A DNA stretch of 64,000 nt, taken from assembly GCA_015680685.1 (NCBI GenBank), contig MNCI01013777.1, positions 1 through 64,000 of the forward strand, read 5' to 3'. The stretch's first letter is position 1. Each line of letters opens with the position of its first letter. The position numbers were made by a program, and so were the translations under genes. This DNA comes from Gnetum montanum (taxonomy: Eukaryota > Streptophyta > Gnetopsida > Gnetales > Gnetaceae). Below the pieces are notes generated by a model. It saw only the letters and a list, made by a program, of their open reading frames with translations. It ran no database searches and was not told where the DNA came from. Positions 10,961 through 23,700 of this stretch are shown one piece after another.

Positions 10961-13900
10961 TTAGTTGGTAAATGATCATAAACATCATAATTCTTAAAAA
11001 AAATTGAGAAATGAAATGTTGGCACATTTTGACCATTTTACGAAGAAAGAATATGAAAAATATGACAAGTTCATTTTAAAGTGCAAAGATATGAACTTGA
11101 AGATCATGATTAATGTTACCTATTTTAGTTTTAGACAAACACTTTATTTAGTGCTACTCTTTATCCATGTTCTCCTTTCCTAAGGATTAATCCACTATCC
11201 AAGACAAGCCCAATGTAAAATCATTATATTTTGGTGAACATGTTTAATTTAGAATTATACATTTTAGATGAGGATGAATGGTCTAGATATTAGGGATTGA
11301 ATAATTCAAAGTCTAAGAAAACACATTAGTGGGCTACCACAAGAATACCATTAGAGTTTTAGAAAATAAAAAAGTAATTAAATAAGGACTCCAACCCAAC
11401 GCTAGCAACCACCACCATCACCACTCACAACATCACTACTATCATGTTTAGTGTGGCCTCAATGGCATTGATGAATTGGATCATTGTGGAGATGTGATAA
11501 AATCAGGAACTGAAGCCCTCACAACCATGTTCCTAAATTTCCAATTCTCTACTTTGCAATAGTTTCCTCTATCTTCTAATGAACATGCCTCTCATATGCC
11601 ACAAGTGCACCTTTAGCACAAAAGATTGCCTATTGAGGAAGAAACATACACAAAAAAATAAAAGAAAATCCAACCATTTCATTTTGTCTAAGGTTTGGTA
11701 GTGCTACGTCATTTTTGTTTCTCTAGAGCAAGGAGATACTCCTCTTGTGATCTACATGTTAATGATTATATTTGAATTTCTAAAGACTCTACAGTTACTC
11801 TATTTCAGTGTCCTTTTGGCTAGGGCTAGCCTTAAAGTGGCTATTTAAAATGAGGATCAAAAAAATATTATGAGCTATTAGAATGGTGTCAAAAAAATTT
11901 ATTTTCAGAAGCTTCATAAAGAAGATTCTCAAAGGTAAAATACATAAGAGAATGGCTAACATGAATGGACATGAGAGCTTTCTAGGATTCTTGAATTATC
12001 AGAATTAGTGACAAAGAATTTGTAAAAAGGATCGATCATCAAATAGTGAGGAAAATTTAAATTATACAAGGATGAGTGATGGGTGTCCATTAAAAACTAC
12101 CCAATGGACCTGTAACTTAACAGGCACCACAAAAACAACAAGAACCAAGTCAAACTACAATGTTACTAGTTGCTGCTCCACTAGCATATAACATTGCAAG
12201 GAAACGTGGAAGCTCCATTATTTGATTAGAACTACCTTAGCTATCAGTTCTTGTTCCTATTCCACTACCTCTATTATGGCCACCATTGTTTCCATAGGGG
12301 TCGTTACCATCTCCATCTTGATTCTATCTAGAATGCTGCTAAAAATGATCTTTGATTGAAAATAATTCAATTTTAACACCATCAACCATGGTAGTTGCAA
12401 GTAAAGAACATGAAATATGGAAAAAGGTATTAGACCACATGTGTAAATATTTAGGAAAATTGATTTTGTGCTACTGCAATGTGAATTATTGAGGTTGTTG
12501 GTGGTGGTTCTTACACCACACCCATTGATGTGACCGACAATGACCTCAGTGGAGCTCATCAACAACACATGGGAATTGTATAGTACTGCAAACTAGGAGT
12601 TTGTTGTCCAAACTAGTGATTGATATTATCGTGGAATACAGACACATACCAAAACACTTAGCCTAAACATATACTATTTCCTTTGATTAACCAATCATAT
12701 GTTTCCATGATTTTACTTAAATTAAAAAAAAACAATCACTTTAAATTAAAAAATGGAGAAGAAGAATTTATGATATATTTGTATAACCTACTATAGGAAG
12801 AATGCATTTAGCTATAATTCCTTTTATTTCTATGTAATTTATAACTTCCTATGATGGTTACAACTAAAAAAAACATGATATTTTTAGCTTTTCATTACCA
12901 AAAAGACACTTGCCAACCATAGCATATATTTCTAAAATTTATCATAACTTCCATAGAAGTTAAAACTTCCTAAGGTGGTTATTAATTAATCCACTTAGAT
13001 ATTTGTAATACCCTTAACCTCTCATTATTATTGTGACTACCCTTAAGGTCACTATAAAAGACCTTTAAATTTAGATTTTAGGGGGGATTTGATAAGAAGA
13101 CAATTGAATATTATTTGTAAGATGGCTTGCTAAAGACATAAATTTAGTTTCTTTGTTTTAATCCTATGAGTTCATTCCTTCCCATTTTTTTTAGTTTCTT
13201 AGCCAATGGTTTAGATAGTATCATTCTTGGTATTTAATTTTGGGATTTTTTAACGATTGCTTTTATAGCTCTATTTTTGTGCAATATTAGGCTCCTATTA
13301 AGATTTTCCACAGAAGAGATTATGTTGTTAAAAATATTCAAGAGTAATTTAATAGTATTATCTTAATTAAATCGTGTATTTTGAGCATAGAGAATCTAGA
13401 AAAATCTTTGGTATTTTGAGACAATTGAAATAGATTCATTATTTTAAAGTGTATTGTCTTGGTATCTTAATCTTGAAATTGTCAAATTTTTTAAAGCTAT
13501 GTTGTCTTTGAGAACTATTAACTAGCCAAAATAGAAACTCATACTTCATCATGTATGTAGCATATTTGGTAGTATAATATGATTTTCTTTATGAAATTAC
13601 TTGATGAGCTCAAAGGTTTTTAACAATTCATAGTAGATTGAATTGGAATAGCTTTATGATGAAGTCTTTCCTTGTGTTAACTTATCTTGCTTAAATATTT
13701 GAGATTTCATGCAAATATGTTTTTTTTTTCTTTCTCTTTCTAAATCCATTGAATCTCACTCTATTTCTAGTTTTCTTATGGAATTTTCTCTCTAGGGAAA
13801 ATTAGGAGTAGATTGGTAAAATTAAGCTCAAATGGTTTTTGTAAAATTNCTGAATCTCTTTTATGATAGTCGATTACAGTTTTATACATAACCAAATCAT

Positions 13901-14790
13901 TTCAACATTTGCAACAACAAGCGCATACCCATGATTAGTTCATTTTATTAATACTAAGTTTATTTGAAGGTATTTAAGCGTTGGTATTTCCAGCTACTAG
14001 CAACCATCTAAACCCTATTTGAAGATTACCTTTGATCCTATGACCCCTCAGTCACAAGTCCTAGGGGCCACCCAACATTGGTGAGGTGATCCCAAATGGT
14101 CGCCAACAATACTCTCTATGAATATTATAAGAGTTGGCATGGTGAAATATTGGATTAGAGGAGGTTTATGTACACTTGATGTAACATATTTAATCCTGGA
14201 ATTCTTTCTCACTAATTAGATCACAAAATTTATTAGTGAAATAAAATATTTGAGCTAAGTTTGGCCTTGAAATTTGAGCTCTAAATTCTTTGAGAAAAGA
14301 CCACCATGAGAAGTACCTTAAGTTGGGACTTGATTATGGTTTTACAACATAGGCTAATTACAAGTAGCAGTAGCTAACCATGATTCATGATCAAGTCATA
14401 AAGAAAGACCCCAAGTTAGTAATGGATCACGATCAACAAGAAATCTAGGCCTCATTAAACTTCTAAATAACTTTGGTATGGAATAGAAGTAAAGTAATAG
14501 TCATGGTCTATAAAATGTTAGATCATGAGGTACCAATGGGTTATGGTTTATACAGTTTTTTAGAATACACTTAGCATGAGTAATTGTAAGATCATGCTTC
14601 CATAAACAAATAGAAAAAAAATGAGTAAAGAATTTTGACTTAGATCTATTCACAATAACAATGTGTTCAATTTAATAAAGAATCTTAAAAATACATTTTA
14701 GGCCATCTACACATTTTTTTGGAGGCTTAGATTAATCTAAAAAACAAATTACTTCATTAACTGTACTAAATCTTCAGTGATATTAAAACT
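10961..14790. other. AT-rich region with no supported gene
   Basis: 3.8 kb without recognisable coding sequence. A minus-strand open frame at 12257-12568 is partly a simple Gly/Asn-rich alternative and has no family match that I can see. A single N lies at 13849. The region contains ggccacccaacattgg and other mixed sequence near 14050, but no LTR pair could be established. Confidence 0.5.
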
Positions 14791-15631
14791 TGATGAGGAG
14801 CTCCCTTAAATTCCAGAACTCAAGCTCTCTCAATTTAAAAAATTAGCTAATTTGAACATGTAAAAAAGGTAAAAGCTTTATTATTGCTTAAAAGGATAAT
14901 TTACAAATGAAATAAAGAACACACTAGCAAGGATAAACAATAGGTTCAATCCAATCCTCACATAACACATAATCAAAGTAATCATACAAACACAAGGATG
15001 ATGGCCAAGGCCCTCTTTTACTACTTTTTTCCTTTAGCTTACCACTCATTTCCTTAACTTTTTTCTTGCTAACATGAAAACTAAAAAGGTATATTTATAA
15101 TTTTCTCTATTATCTCTTCATCATCCATACCTCTCAAATTCATAATATAAATCATGAAAAATTCATACAAAAATGTCTCATATTCACCTAAGACATCTTA
15201 GAGGAATGTACGATTTCCAAACTAAAAGTTGTCAATTAATAGTGGAAATGTCTTGGATATAGTGGAGATGAATTGCCTAAGATTCTAATGTCTTGGGGCT
15301 AACTAAGATATCTTGCATAAGATGTCTTTATAGTAGCTAAGATGACTTTGCTCAAAATGAGATGTATGGGTAATGCATGAGACATCTTGTAACAGGTGCA
15401 GATATCTCACCTACTAGGGTCAAAATGAAAAATGTTTGTTTTGAGATATGGAACCTTTAACACCTCCAAAGAGGTCTTCATTATCTACAAAATCTCCTAA
15501 GCTTGTCAAAATATTCTCAAAACATTCACAAACATTCCAAAACATCCTAGAATCATCATAAATAAAACCAATTTAAGAAACACACACAAACATATTGAGA
15601 ATTATACATGAGTTTCGTGATATCCTCATCA
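14791..15631 (-). repeat. 3' LTR of element B
   Basis: 841 bp with 9-bp inverted ends (tgatgagga and tcctcatca). It aligns with 19837-20731 through shared blocks such as aaggataatttacaaatgaa and acctctcaaattcataat. Confidence 0.88.
15092..15410 (-). promoter_or_regulatory. AGATGTCTT-like array and TATA in B LTR
   Basis: About ten copies of AGATGTCTT/AAGACATCT-like motifs occur between 15171 and 15410 (for example near 15191, 15246, 15319 and 15379). In the minus-strand sense they lie just upstream of a TATA-like tataaata (complement of 15092-15099). The other LTR repeats the array at 20236-20500. Confidence 0.5.
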
Positions 15632-15645
15632 TCTCTTCCACCATT
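15632..15645 (-). promoter_or_regulatory. Polypurine tract of element B
   Basis: The minus strand reads aatggtggaagaga directly before the 3' LTR start tgatgagg, the expected place and composition for the plus-strand primer. Confidence 0.7.
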
Positions 15646-15699
15646 AAAAATTTGAACTTACACTTACATTGGTAGTATTCTTTGGCTAGCATTAAGCTC

Positions 15700-15780
15700 C
15701 TACAAATCCAAGTCTTTTTCATGAATCCAAATGGTATTTTTAGGATCTTCATCATTTTAATGCACCAAGAATTCATGCAT
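15700..15780 (-). pseudogene. Chromodomain-like C-terminal tail of element B pol
   Basis: A minus-strand reading gives HEFLVH, a stop, then NDEDPKNTIWIHEKDLDL. This resembles the core of the integrase-fused chromodomains of chromoviruses (hydrophobic strand, Lys-Trp, acidic loop, Thr-Trp-x-x-x-x-x-Leu). The second conserved Trp is visible and the first is replaced by a stop. The fold is only partly recognisable, so the call rests also on its place after integrase. Confidence 0.5.
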
Positions 15781-15849
15781 CTTTCCACTGCTTGTGGTCC
15801 TAGCCTCCCTTGCTTGTGATACAATTGCTTTCCTTAGTGGATTAGATGA

Positions 15850-16960
15850 GTTTGAATTTTCAAGTTCATCCTTGAGTTTCTCAAGATTATTCTTCAAGTT
15901 TTATGCAACCACATTCTCATGGTATTAGCTCAAATCTTAAACATTAAAAAGACAAGAAATAGGTAAATCATTAGGTAAATCAATCTCATATGCATTTGGA
16001 TTGATTTTGGTCCTTATTTTAAATGGACCAATTCTCCTTGACTTGATCTTGTATAAGCATATATTATTTTTTATTTTCTTAATTAATTAGATCCAAACAT
16101 AATCACCAATCTAAAAATTAATTTTCTTCTTACCCTCATATCCTTAAAAGATACAACCTTTGTTTTTTTCTCCAAGTGAGACATAACTTTCTAATGTAAT
16201 TCTCCCATTTCCTAAATACAATGAGAACTGAAAGAGGCATAATCCTCAAATTTTCTCAACTCATTAATCATTCTTGATGAAAATCCATAATTTTCCATAA
16301 AGGAACTCTTACCAATGCTAGAATATAAAGCATTATTGTATGAGAATTTAGCATGGGCTAACATGTTTTTCCATTACCAAGACTAATCCTCATATAAATA
16401 TCTCAATATCTTCAATAAGCACCTATTCACAACCTTAGTTTATCCATAGATTTGAGGGTGATAGTTATAGGTAAAGATAACTTAATTCCAAATAGTTTCC
16501 AAAGTAAACTCTAAAAATGGCTAGTAAATTTTCATTCCTATTACTCACAATGTTCAAAGGAATGCTATGTAATATCATGACATGCTGAAAGAATAAATGA
16601 GTAACATGGGAAACATCACTACTTTTTTTACATGGAAAAAAATGAGTCATCTTAGTAAATATTTCTACTACAACTAGTATGGAATCATGACTAGATCTTA
16701 TCTTAGGAATGTAACAAAAAACGTTCAAAGAAACACTTTCCCAATGAGAATTTTGGATTGGTAAATGTAGATAATGACCATTAACATCTTTTTCCCCTTT
16801 GAAATTTTAAAAAATATAATCATTCTTTTATGAATTTAACCGCATCTCTATGCATACCTAGAAAAAAGTAATTTTTTCTCACCAATTCCAATGTCTTTTT
16901 CTTGTTCATCTATGCAACCATGTTACTTTGATGTTTCTCTTCTAGACATTTAGATCTGAA
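15850..16960 (-). pseudogene. Integrase of element B, broken
   Basis: Minus-strand reading with a clear core at 16465-16728. HDSILVVVEIFTKMTHFFPC matches the family DSILVVVDRFSKMAHFIPC. Later IVSNRNENL stands where IVSDRD is expected, and the earlier MDF-type Asp reads Asn. Both of these catalytic Asp residues have thus become Asn, the change expected from G-to-A decay. Upstream (16840-16960) is the KECDFR/HMAMHRDA-type zinc-finger linker, and downstream a basic C-terminal part with IGPFKI near 16030. Stops are frequent. Confidence 0.82.
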
Positions 16961-17164
16961 GTCACACTTTCGAATACAAATTTTTCCATCCTTGAATAAA
17001 ATATCATTTTTTACATGATAAGATTTCAATTTATCATTCCTTCCTAGTAATGAAGAACTTAACTCTTTCCAAATTACATCAAAATCATTATCATTAGGAT
17101 ACTATGAAGAAAAAGATTCAAAACCTTGAACTTCCACATTAGAAGAAAAAACATGAACTCTAGA

Positions 17165-17580
17165 AAAAGAATTAGCCACAACATTAGGCTTGTTACTTTA
17201 ATGTTTCAAAACAAAATAAGACACTTGTAATTTCTCTACCCATTGTATATCCTTGGTACTAAATTTATTTTGAGAATTAAAAAATTGAAGTGTCCTATGA
17301 TTAGTAAATAAAAGAAACTCTAATCCAAGAAATTAATATCTTCAATGTTTAATGTCTTGAATTGTAACATATAATTTCTTTTCACACATACTATGATTTT
17401 ATATAGATTTATTTAATTTTATAAAAATTAATGCAATTGGCTTACCCTATTGAGAAAGAACACCTCTAATACCAAGCCCACTTGCATCTACATCCACTTC
17501 AAAAAGTTTAAAGAACTTTGGAATTGCCAAAACCGAAGCACTAAAAAATATCTCATGTAATGCTTGAAAATATTTCTGCT
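17165..17580 (-). pseudogene. RNase H of element B
   Basis: Minus-strand reading FEVDVDASGLGIRGVLSQ near 17450-17505 is the canonical start of gypsy RNase H (family VEVDASGVGIGAVLSQ). GKPIAL and the Lys-rich SEKL-like block follow, then LLFTNHRTLQFFNSQ near 17275-17325. The catalytic Asp in VDASG is present. A TAG stands where the family has Gln-Glu, so the frame is broken. Confidence 0.8.
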
Positions 17581-17779
17581 TTTCATTATCCCCCAAAAAG
17601 GCTGAATTTTATTCAAACAAGAGAGCATGGATCATGCAATAGGACTAAAATTTCTAATAAATCGCCTATAGAAACTAGCAAAAACAAAACAAATCCTAAC
17701 TCTTCCACATCTCTAGAAGATGATCATTCTTTAATTACCTTGACCTTGCTTGGTTCTTGGAGATAACATGACCTAAGAA

Positions 17780-18400
17780 CATAATTTCTTTCTTTATAAA
17801 ATGGCATTTCTTGGCATTAATCATCAATTTTCCCTCATGCATCTTGGAGGATACCAACCTCAACTATTGCACATGTGTTTTTTTCTTTATAACTATATAG
17901 AAGGATATAATCAAAGAATATAATGCAACATTTACCAATAAGATCCCTTAGAATTTCATGTATAAGTTTTCATAAATGTTGTTGGAGCATTGTTTAGCCC
18001 AAAAGGCATGGCTAACCGCTCATAAAAGCCATCCATTATTTTAAATATTTCTTTTCATTCATCTTCTAGTATAATTCTTATTTGGTGATAGCCAATCTTT
18101 AGATCAGTTTTGAAAAAAATCTTAACATTGGCAGGTACAGGAAAAAATCTTTAGAATGTCATCCATTATAGGAATAGGAAACTTATATTTGATAGTAATC
18201 CTATTAACAATATTAAATTCAATGCATATTCTCAATTTATCTATATCTTTCTTTGGAACTAAGATAGCTAGAACAGGTAAAGCAAAGATGGACTCTTTAA
18301 TAAAAACCATTGAAGATTATTAACTTATTTATGAAATTCCTGCCTCTAATTTGGAGTCATACAATAGGCTCTCTCATTTGGGATTATCGCTTTAAGTATG
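17780..18400 (-). pseudogene. Reverse transcriptase of element B
   Basis: The minus-strand frame at 18122-18310 reads PVLAILVPKKDIDKLRICIEFNIVNRITIKYKFPIP, matching the chromovirus RT block [25 protein letters not shown]. The catalytic strand at 17890-17950 reads IIFFDYILLYS, so the YVDD motif is FFDY and the second Asp is lost. KCHF and FLGHVIS follow near 17790-17830. Several stops occur. Confidence 0.85.
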
Positions 18401-18589
18401 AAATATATTTGATGTTGAATGGATTTCACTGGTGAAAGCTCTTCTAATTTTTGCAAGTGTTGACATGATGAAAAAACCATGTCTAGCTTCTTTATGTGCT
18501 TGTAGGTACTCTTTCTCACTAAGAAAGATTAATTAGCATTTGTAGGGACATTTTTCTTGTACTATTACCAAGTCATAGGGATTGGTTCA

Positions 18590-18935
18590 TCTATTCCATC
18601 TTTTCTTTGTATAGATCAAACATTTCTTGCATCATTAAAAGAATCCTTTTTATCAAACTTCTAAGTTCTTCTCAAAATTACGTCATCATAATCAAATGGA
18701 AGAATGTCATAATGTACCTTATTTTTAAAAGCGCCCATTTTCAAAGATAAAATACACATCTCCCTCACATCTTGGAAATGATACTTTGAAAGCTAATGAA
18801 CTCTATAGTTCCTTAGGTGTTAAAATGTCTTTAAGCTAAGCTTAACAATAGGCTTTAAAGAAATCACATTTTCTTGAGCACCACCATCAATTAAAATGTA
18901 TATCTATTTGTCACTATCAAGACATCTAGCCCAAG
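18590..18935 (-). pseudogene. Protease of element B
   Basis: The minus-strand reading IYILIDGGAQENVISL near 18850-18905 is the retropepsin active site. The Asp-Ser-Gly-Ser of relatives is here Asp-Gly-Gly-Ala. Further on, VHYDILPFDYDDVILRR near 18665-18715 matches the conserved flap and DVLLGRPW region, followed by a degraded KDGI block. A single N (18937) lies at the upstream edge. Confidence 0.7.
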
Positions 18936-19476
18936 TNTCAACATATGACACCTTTTGATGATTTTCCATATCTTTAACTTCAAAGTGCTTGTTAACTAAT
19001 TTTATCCAAGAGAAAAAAGACTTAGTTCCTTTCCTTTCATTATATGATTTGAATTCAACATGAGGCATTCTTAAAGAATTTCTAAAAGCTTTAGCAAGAG
19101 CAACCTCAGTTTCTTCACCTTGCTTTTTTTGAGACTTAGAAGAGAGTTATTTCTTCTTTTTCATTGGAAAGATGAACAATTGATACTTATTCTGAATACT
19201 AATATCATGAAGAAAGACATCATAATCTTCATCTTCTCCAAGGTCTTTGTTTCCTAAAGGAATATTATCTTCATGAGGTGGCATGGAAGAATATCTTCAA
19301 GAAGGAATTAGTGATGAATTACTTGAGTTGTTTCCTTACTTAGATGCATTTGGTAAAGTAGCATGTTCTTTGTTCTCTTCAAGATTTTTAGGTTTCTCAA
19401 CAATGAGCTTAACAGAACTTCTCATGTTCTCCATGTCTTTTAACAAATCTTGAGCTATATTCTTCTTTAGAGGCAT
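18936..19476 (-). pseudogene. Truncated gag of element B
   Basis: A minus-strand ATG at 19476 opens an acidic Lys/Glu-rich N-terminus. After several stops FLSWIKLVNKHFEVKDM appears (19000-19060), resembling the start of the gypsy capsid domain (YLEWVQRVESFFE). It then runs almost directly into protease. Most of the capsid core and the zinc knuckle are missing, which implies an internal deletion or a derivative family. Confidence 0.55.
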
Positions 19477-19816
19477 GATGAAAATTGATCTAAATTATAA
19501 TTTTCAAGAAATTCTAAAATGAAATTTAATATTTTCAATATTTCTTAACAAATAAAATAGGGAATACTTAAATCGCAAGAAAAATAAGCTTAAGAACTTT
19601 AAACCCTAGCTATTATAAGCCAATGAGTGTTGAATTTTACAATTATCTTCAAATTCTTAAAATATATGACATACTTAGGAATCAAATTAAAATTTGTAAA
19701 GCCTAAGATAAGTGGAACAAATAAAAATAGAGAATTCATCCAAGAATGATAATTTGGAGTGATTCTTTGCAATTAAGGTACGCATTATCCAATTAAATGC
19801 AATTTTTTTTAGTTGT

Positions 19817-19834
19817 ACGCTACTTTGATAGAAA
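19817..19834 (-). promoter_or_regulatory. Primer binding site of element B (degenerate)
   Basis: The minus strand reads ttctatcaaagtagcg just inside the 5' LTR, similar to the initiator tRNA-Met site tggtatcagagc with several changes. Confidence 0.5.
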
Positions 19835-19836
19835 TC

Positions 19837-20731
19837 TAATTAGAAGCTTCCATGAATTTCATAAGATAAGCTCTTTCAATTTCAAAAAATATCTAATTTG
19901 AATAAGAAAAAGTGGGTAAAAATTTTATTCTTACTTAGAAGGATAATTTACAAATGAAAGGAAGCACACATTCCAAAGGACAAACAAGAGAATCAATCCA
20001 ATCCTCACATAGTACTTAATAAAAGCAATCACACATATACAAGTATGATGAATAAGGTAATTAGTTAAGGCTCTCTACCTCACTACTCTCATATCTAAGC
20101 TTAGCACTCACTTCCTTAATTTGTTTCTTCAAAATGAAGACTTAAATGTTTTTTGATGTTTTTTCTATCTATCTTTTTATCTTCCCTACCTCTCAAATTC
20201 ATAATTTGAATTATGAAAAATTCATAAAAAAAAAAATCTCATATTCACCCAAGACATCTTGGAGGAAAGTAAAATGTCCCAATCAAAAGTTAGTAGTTGA
20301 TAGAGGAGATTTGTTGAATTTTGTGGAGACACCTTACTAAAGACTGAGATGTCTTCGGATTGGTTGAGGTGCCTTGATTGAGATGTCTTGAAAGAAACTA
20401 AAATTTCTTAACTCAAGATGAGACATCTAGAGAATGCATGAGATTTCTTAGATGTAGATGAGACATATTACAAGAGATGGAGATGTTTGACCTACTAGGG
20501 CCAAAAATAGTTATACTTGTTTTAAGGTCTATAACCTCTAGACATCTTAAAATAAGTCTCCATTGAACTTGGAACTACTTGAGCCCATACAAATAGGCTC
20601 AAAACACCATCAAATATGCCAAAAGAAAAACTTGGAATCATCACAAATACGAAACAATGCAAGAAACACATAAAGTAAAACATACATGAACATATTAAGA
20701 ATTACACATGGGCTAGGTGATGTCCTCATCA
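19837..20731 (-). repeat. 5' LTR of element B
   Basis: About 895 bp, the partner of 14791-15631, ending tcctcatca. Its outer edge is set by the aaacc duplication. The inner edge is fuzzy by a few bases because the tg has decayed. Confidence 0.83.
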
Positions 20732-20736
20732 AAACC

Positions 20737-23700
20737 ATTAAAATACATGAAAACTAAGAAACTTAAGGGAAGAAAACTAAGAACACAATAAGAATAAGAA
20801 AAACTAAGAATATATTAGAGATAATGAGAGCAAAAACTAAGAGAACGAGAGCTATTAACAAATGATAAATACATTGAGAGAATGCAAGCTAATTAAGGGA
20901 ATTAGAGAAATGTTGAGATAACATTGAGAAAAAAAATAGAGAGTAATTTATTTAATCAAATTATCTTATCATGGAAAATAAAACATCATGCACCTCTCAA
21001 AATATTTTTGAAAATAAATAAAAAATGAAGTTGGATATTAGTGATAGTAATTTAACTAAACTCATCTTGTATTGCTTCAAACACACAATAAACTATATTT
21101 TTTTTAGCAACATGCAATATAATTTTAGCGACATCACTTTACATATATGCATAATGAATATGACAAGTTAATTTTATAGAGTGAAAGAAGTAACCTCATC
21201 AATGTAAAAAAAATTCCACTTACATAGTGCTTTATGAACAAGCATAACAAAACTAACTTCAACATGGATCATAAACATAACTCATCCACTAACAACTAAT
21301 AATGTCTATTACTCTTATGTCACTCCACTACTTTTATGGCCATTATTTTATCCACTTAAGGTACATTTTCCACTACTTTTGTAACAACTTATTACATTTT
21401 CCCACATGACATCATAAGAGTACATGCAAATAGCATAACCTTTATGCACCTTAGCACATGTTCGTATAAATTAAATATGGGCCTAAACCCCATGTTAAGC
21501 ATATATCCTAACTAATGTCCTATAGGTGTTGACTTAAATGCTTATTTTGACTAATGATTATATCATGAATTTTGTCCTTAATGTTTTATTACTATTTTTT
21601 CTTGGCTTATCTACCCATTACAAAGCTCCCATCATTTGGTTTTCAACCTTGACCACTTAACCTTGCAAACAAGTGAACATGTTGAAAAATAATTTCATCA
21701 TTGCCAAAATTCTATCATATAGAACATATGCATAACTAAAGATGGTTTAAACTGAATTTTTGGAATAAAAAATTAACAAAAATGTTTTATTTTTCTAATC
21801 TTGATACATACTTAAAAATTATGAATTACAAACTTTTATCTCTAACAAGCTCTAGTTTTGAATATTCAACTACATAATTTAACAATCTTTCACTTAAAAC
21901 ATGAATCTTTGATATTTAAATTAACACTTACATGACTTTCAAAATTCATTTTGTTACTATATCGAAGCCATTTTTTGTTTAGTACATTTAATTTTTCAGA
22001 AAGGAACAATTCTATAAGAGTAACCTTTGTTAATACATTAATATAATTTCGTTGGATATCAACTTTTCTTATTTGTGAATCTTCATATCCAAAAGTCAAA
22101 TAGATGAATTGATACTAGAATTCAATATTCTTAGCTTCTAAATTAAACAATACACTCTTCACCATCTAAATTATAATTTAACAATCATAGTCCATGATAA
22201 ACATATCATGGTTTATTTAGAACTATTTAAAAAATCTTTGTAATTGAATCACTTCATTAGTTACTTTTATTAATTTCATTGTTTAAATTTTGTCCTTAAT
22301 AATGCAACAATATCCAATACTCTAGATATCCACCTAACAACAACACCTTCAACAACTATAAAAACATACATTATAGTGGATTTTCTACTTTCCTAATAAC
22401 TCTCATAATCAATAGCCATGATTATGATATCATTGAGAAATAGATACAACATTTTCTTTTGTATCTTCACTATGCTATTTTTCATTATGTTAAAACTCTT
22501 AAATAAATGTAAATATATCATTCTCTTTTATCATTATATCATTTTATGATTGTACACATTACTTGTACTTTTATTTTGTTATATGTAGGACATTATTACA
22601 ATGATCTCAACATAAAACTAATAACTTATAATACCCTATATTCCTAACACTACCATTTATGTATATCTATCTTTCATGCATTTTATATCTTCTATATATT
22701 GGTCATCATTATGTCTTTTGGTATATTACCTTATACTTTTGAGGATTCAATCTCATAACTTTCTTCTAAATAATTTATTTATACTTACCTTTTTATAAAT
22801 TATAAATTATTTTAATAAATATTCTTATTTTAATTTTGTTTTTATAAAATTCCAATAATTTTTTATAAAATATTATTTTATTAAACTTTTTATATTTATT
22901 CTCTAAAACTAGTAATTATTTGGTATTTTCTTGCTAAAAATAGGTTGGTAGGATGATGGCACATGCTATGAACTAGTAGTTTGATACGTCCATAGATTAT
23001 GATATTTTTCTAAAACTTGCACAAGCTTCATTTTATTTATTTTCTAATATTTAATAAAATGTTGATCAAATTTTTTAATTATCATCAGGTTTATAAATTA
23101 GTTTATCTATTATGAATCATTGCTTTGGAACACATCTTAAAAATCTTGGAATCCTTTATAAGTTAGAATTATTTATTATTCTCTCTTTTCAATATCTTTC
23201 ATTAATAAACTTAGGTATTATGTTCATACTTTAGTGGATCTTGATTATTTTTGTTATATGCCTTCTTTTCACACTAGTTCACTAAAGGTACAACAAATAG
23301 TTTTAGATTCTTGATGCTCTTTCCTATAATTTTCATATGTTTGGATGATTTCATGCTTTTATGATTTTTAATGATTGATGATTTTTCTTAATAAAACTTT
23401 GTCATTTTAATATCTATTAATTCCATGATGCTAGGCATGTTCTATGTGCTTTTATGCTTGTCTTTCTTGATCTTTGATGCGTCAATTTTGGTTTCTTGAT
23501 TTTCTTTGTAAGATAACTTGGAGATGCATCTAATTGACTTCATCATTGGAGTGACTAGTGGATCATTATGTCATTGTTTAGATTGTTTGTCTAGTTGAAA
23601 AGATAAATATGGTCAACTAGCTTGCAAATAGAGAAGCTAAGTTTTGGCTTAGTTCAAGCAACCAACTTATAAGCAAGTAAAGTTTATCTCCCTTGCTAAT

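Larger units (their letters stand above)
14791..20731 (-). mobile_element. Chromovirus-like Ty3/gypsy element B, complete but decayed
   Basis: Minus-strand element with LTRs at 14791-15631 (3') and 19837-20731 (5'). The flanking target duplications aaact (14786-14790) and aaacc (20732-20736) differ by one base. The LTR ends are tgatgagga/tcctcatca in the left copy. Reading right to left the interior (4.2 kb) has a primer site, gag N-terminus, protease, RT, RNase H, integrase and a chromodomain-like tail. Part of gag seems deleted, because the gag N-terminal reading runs straight into protease. Many stops make it inactive. Confidence 0.85.

Noticed and set aside
12257-12568. Minus-strand open frame of 103 codons
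   Set aside because: Biased Met/Ile/Thr composition and no recognisable family. The adjacent Gly/Asn-rich reading in another frame suggests chance or an old gag tail, not enough to call.
22380-22520. Minus-strand reading resembling an RT catalytic strand (LFLNDIIIM)
   Set aside because: No neighbouring RT blocks in any frame; a single short resemblance in AT-rich DNA is expected by chance.
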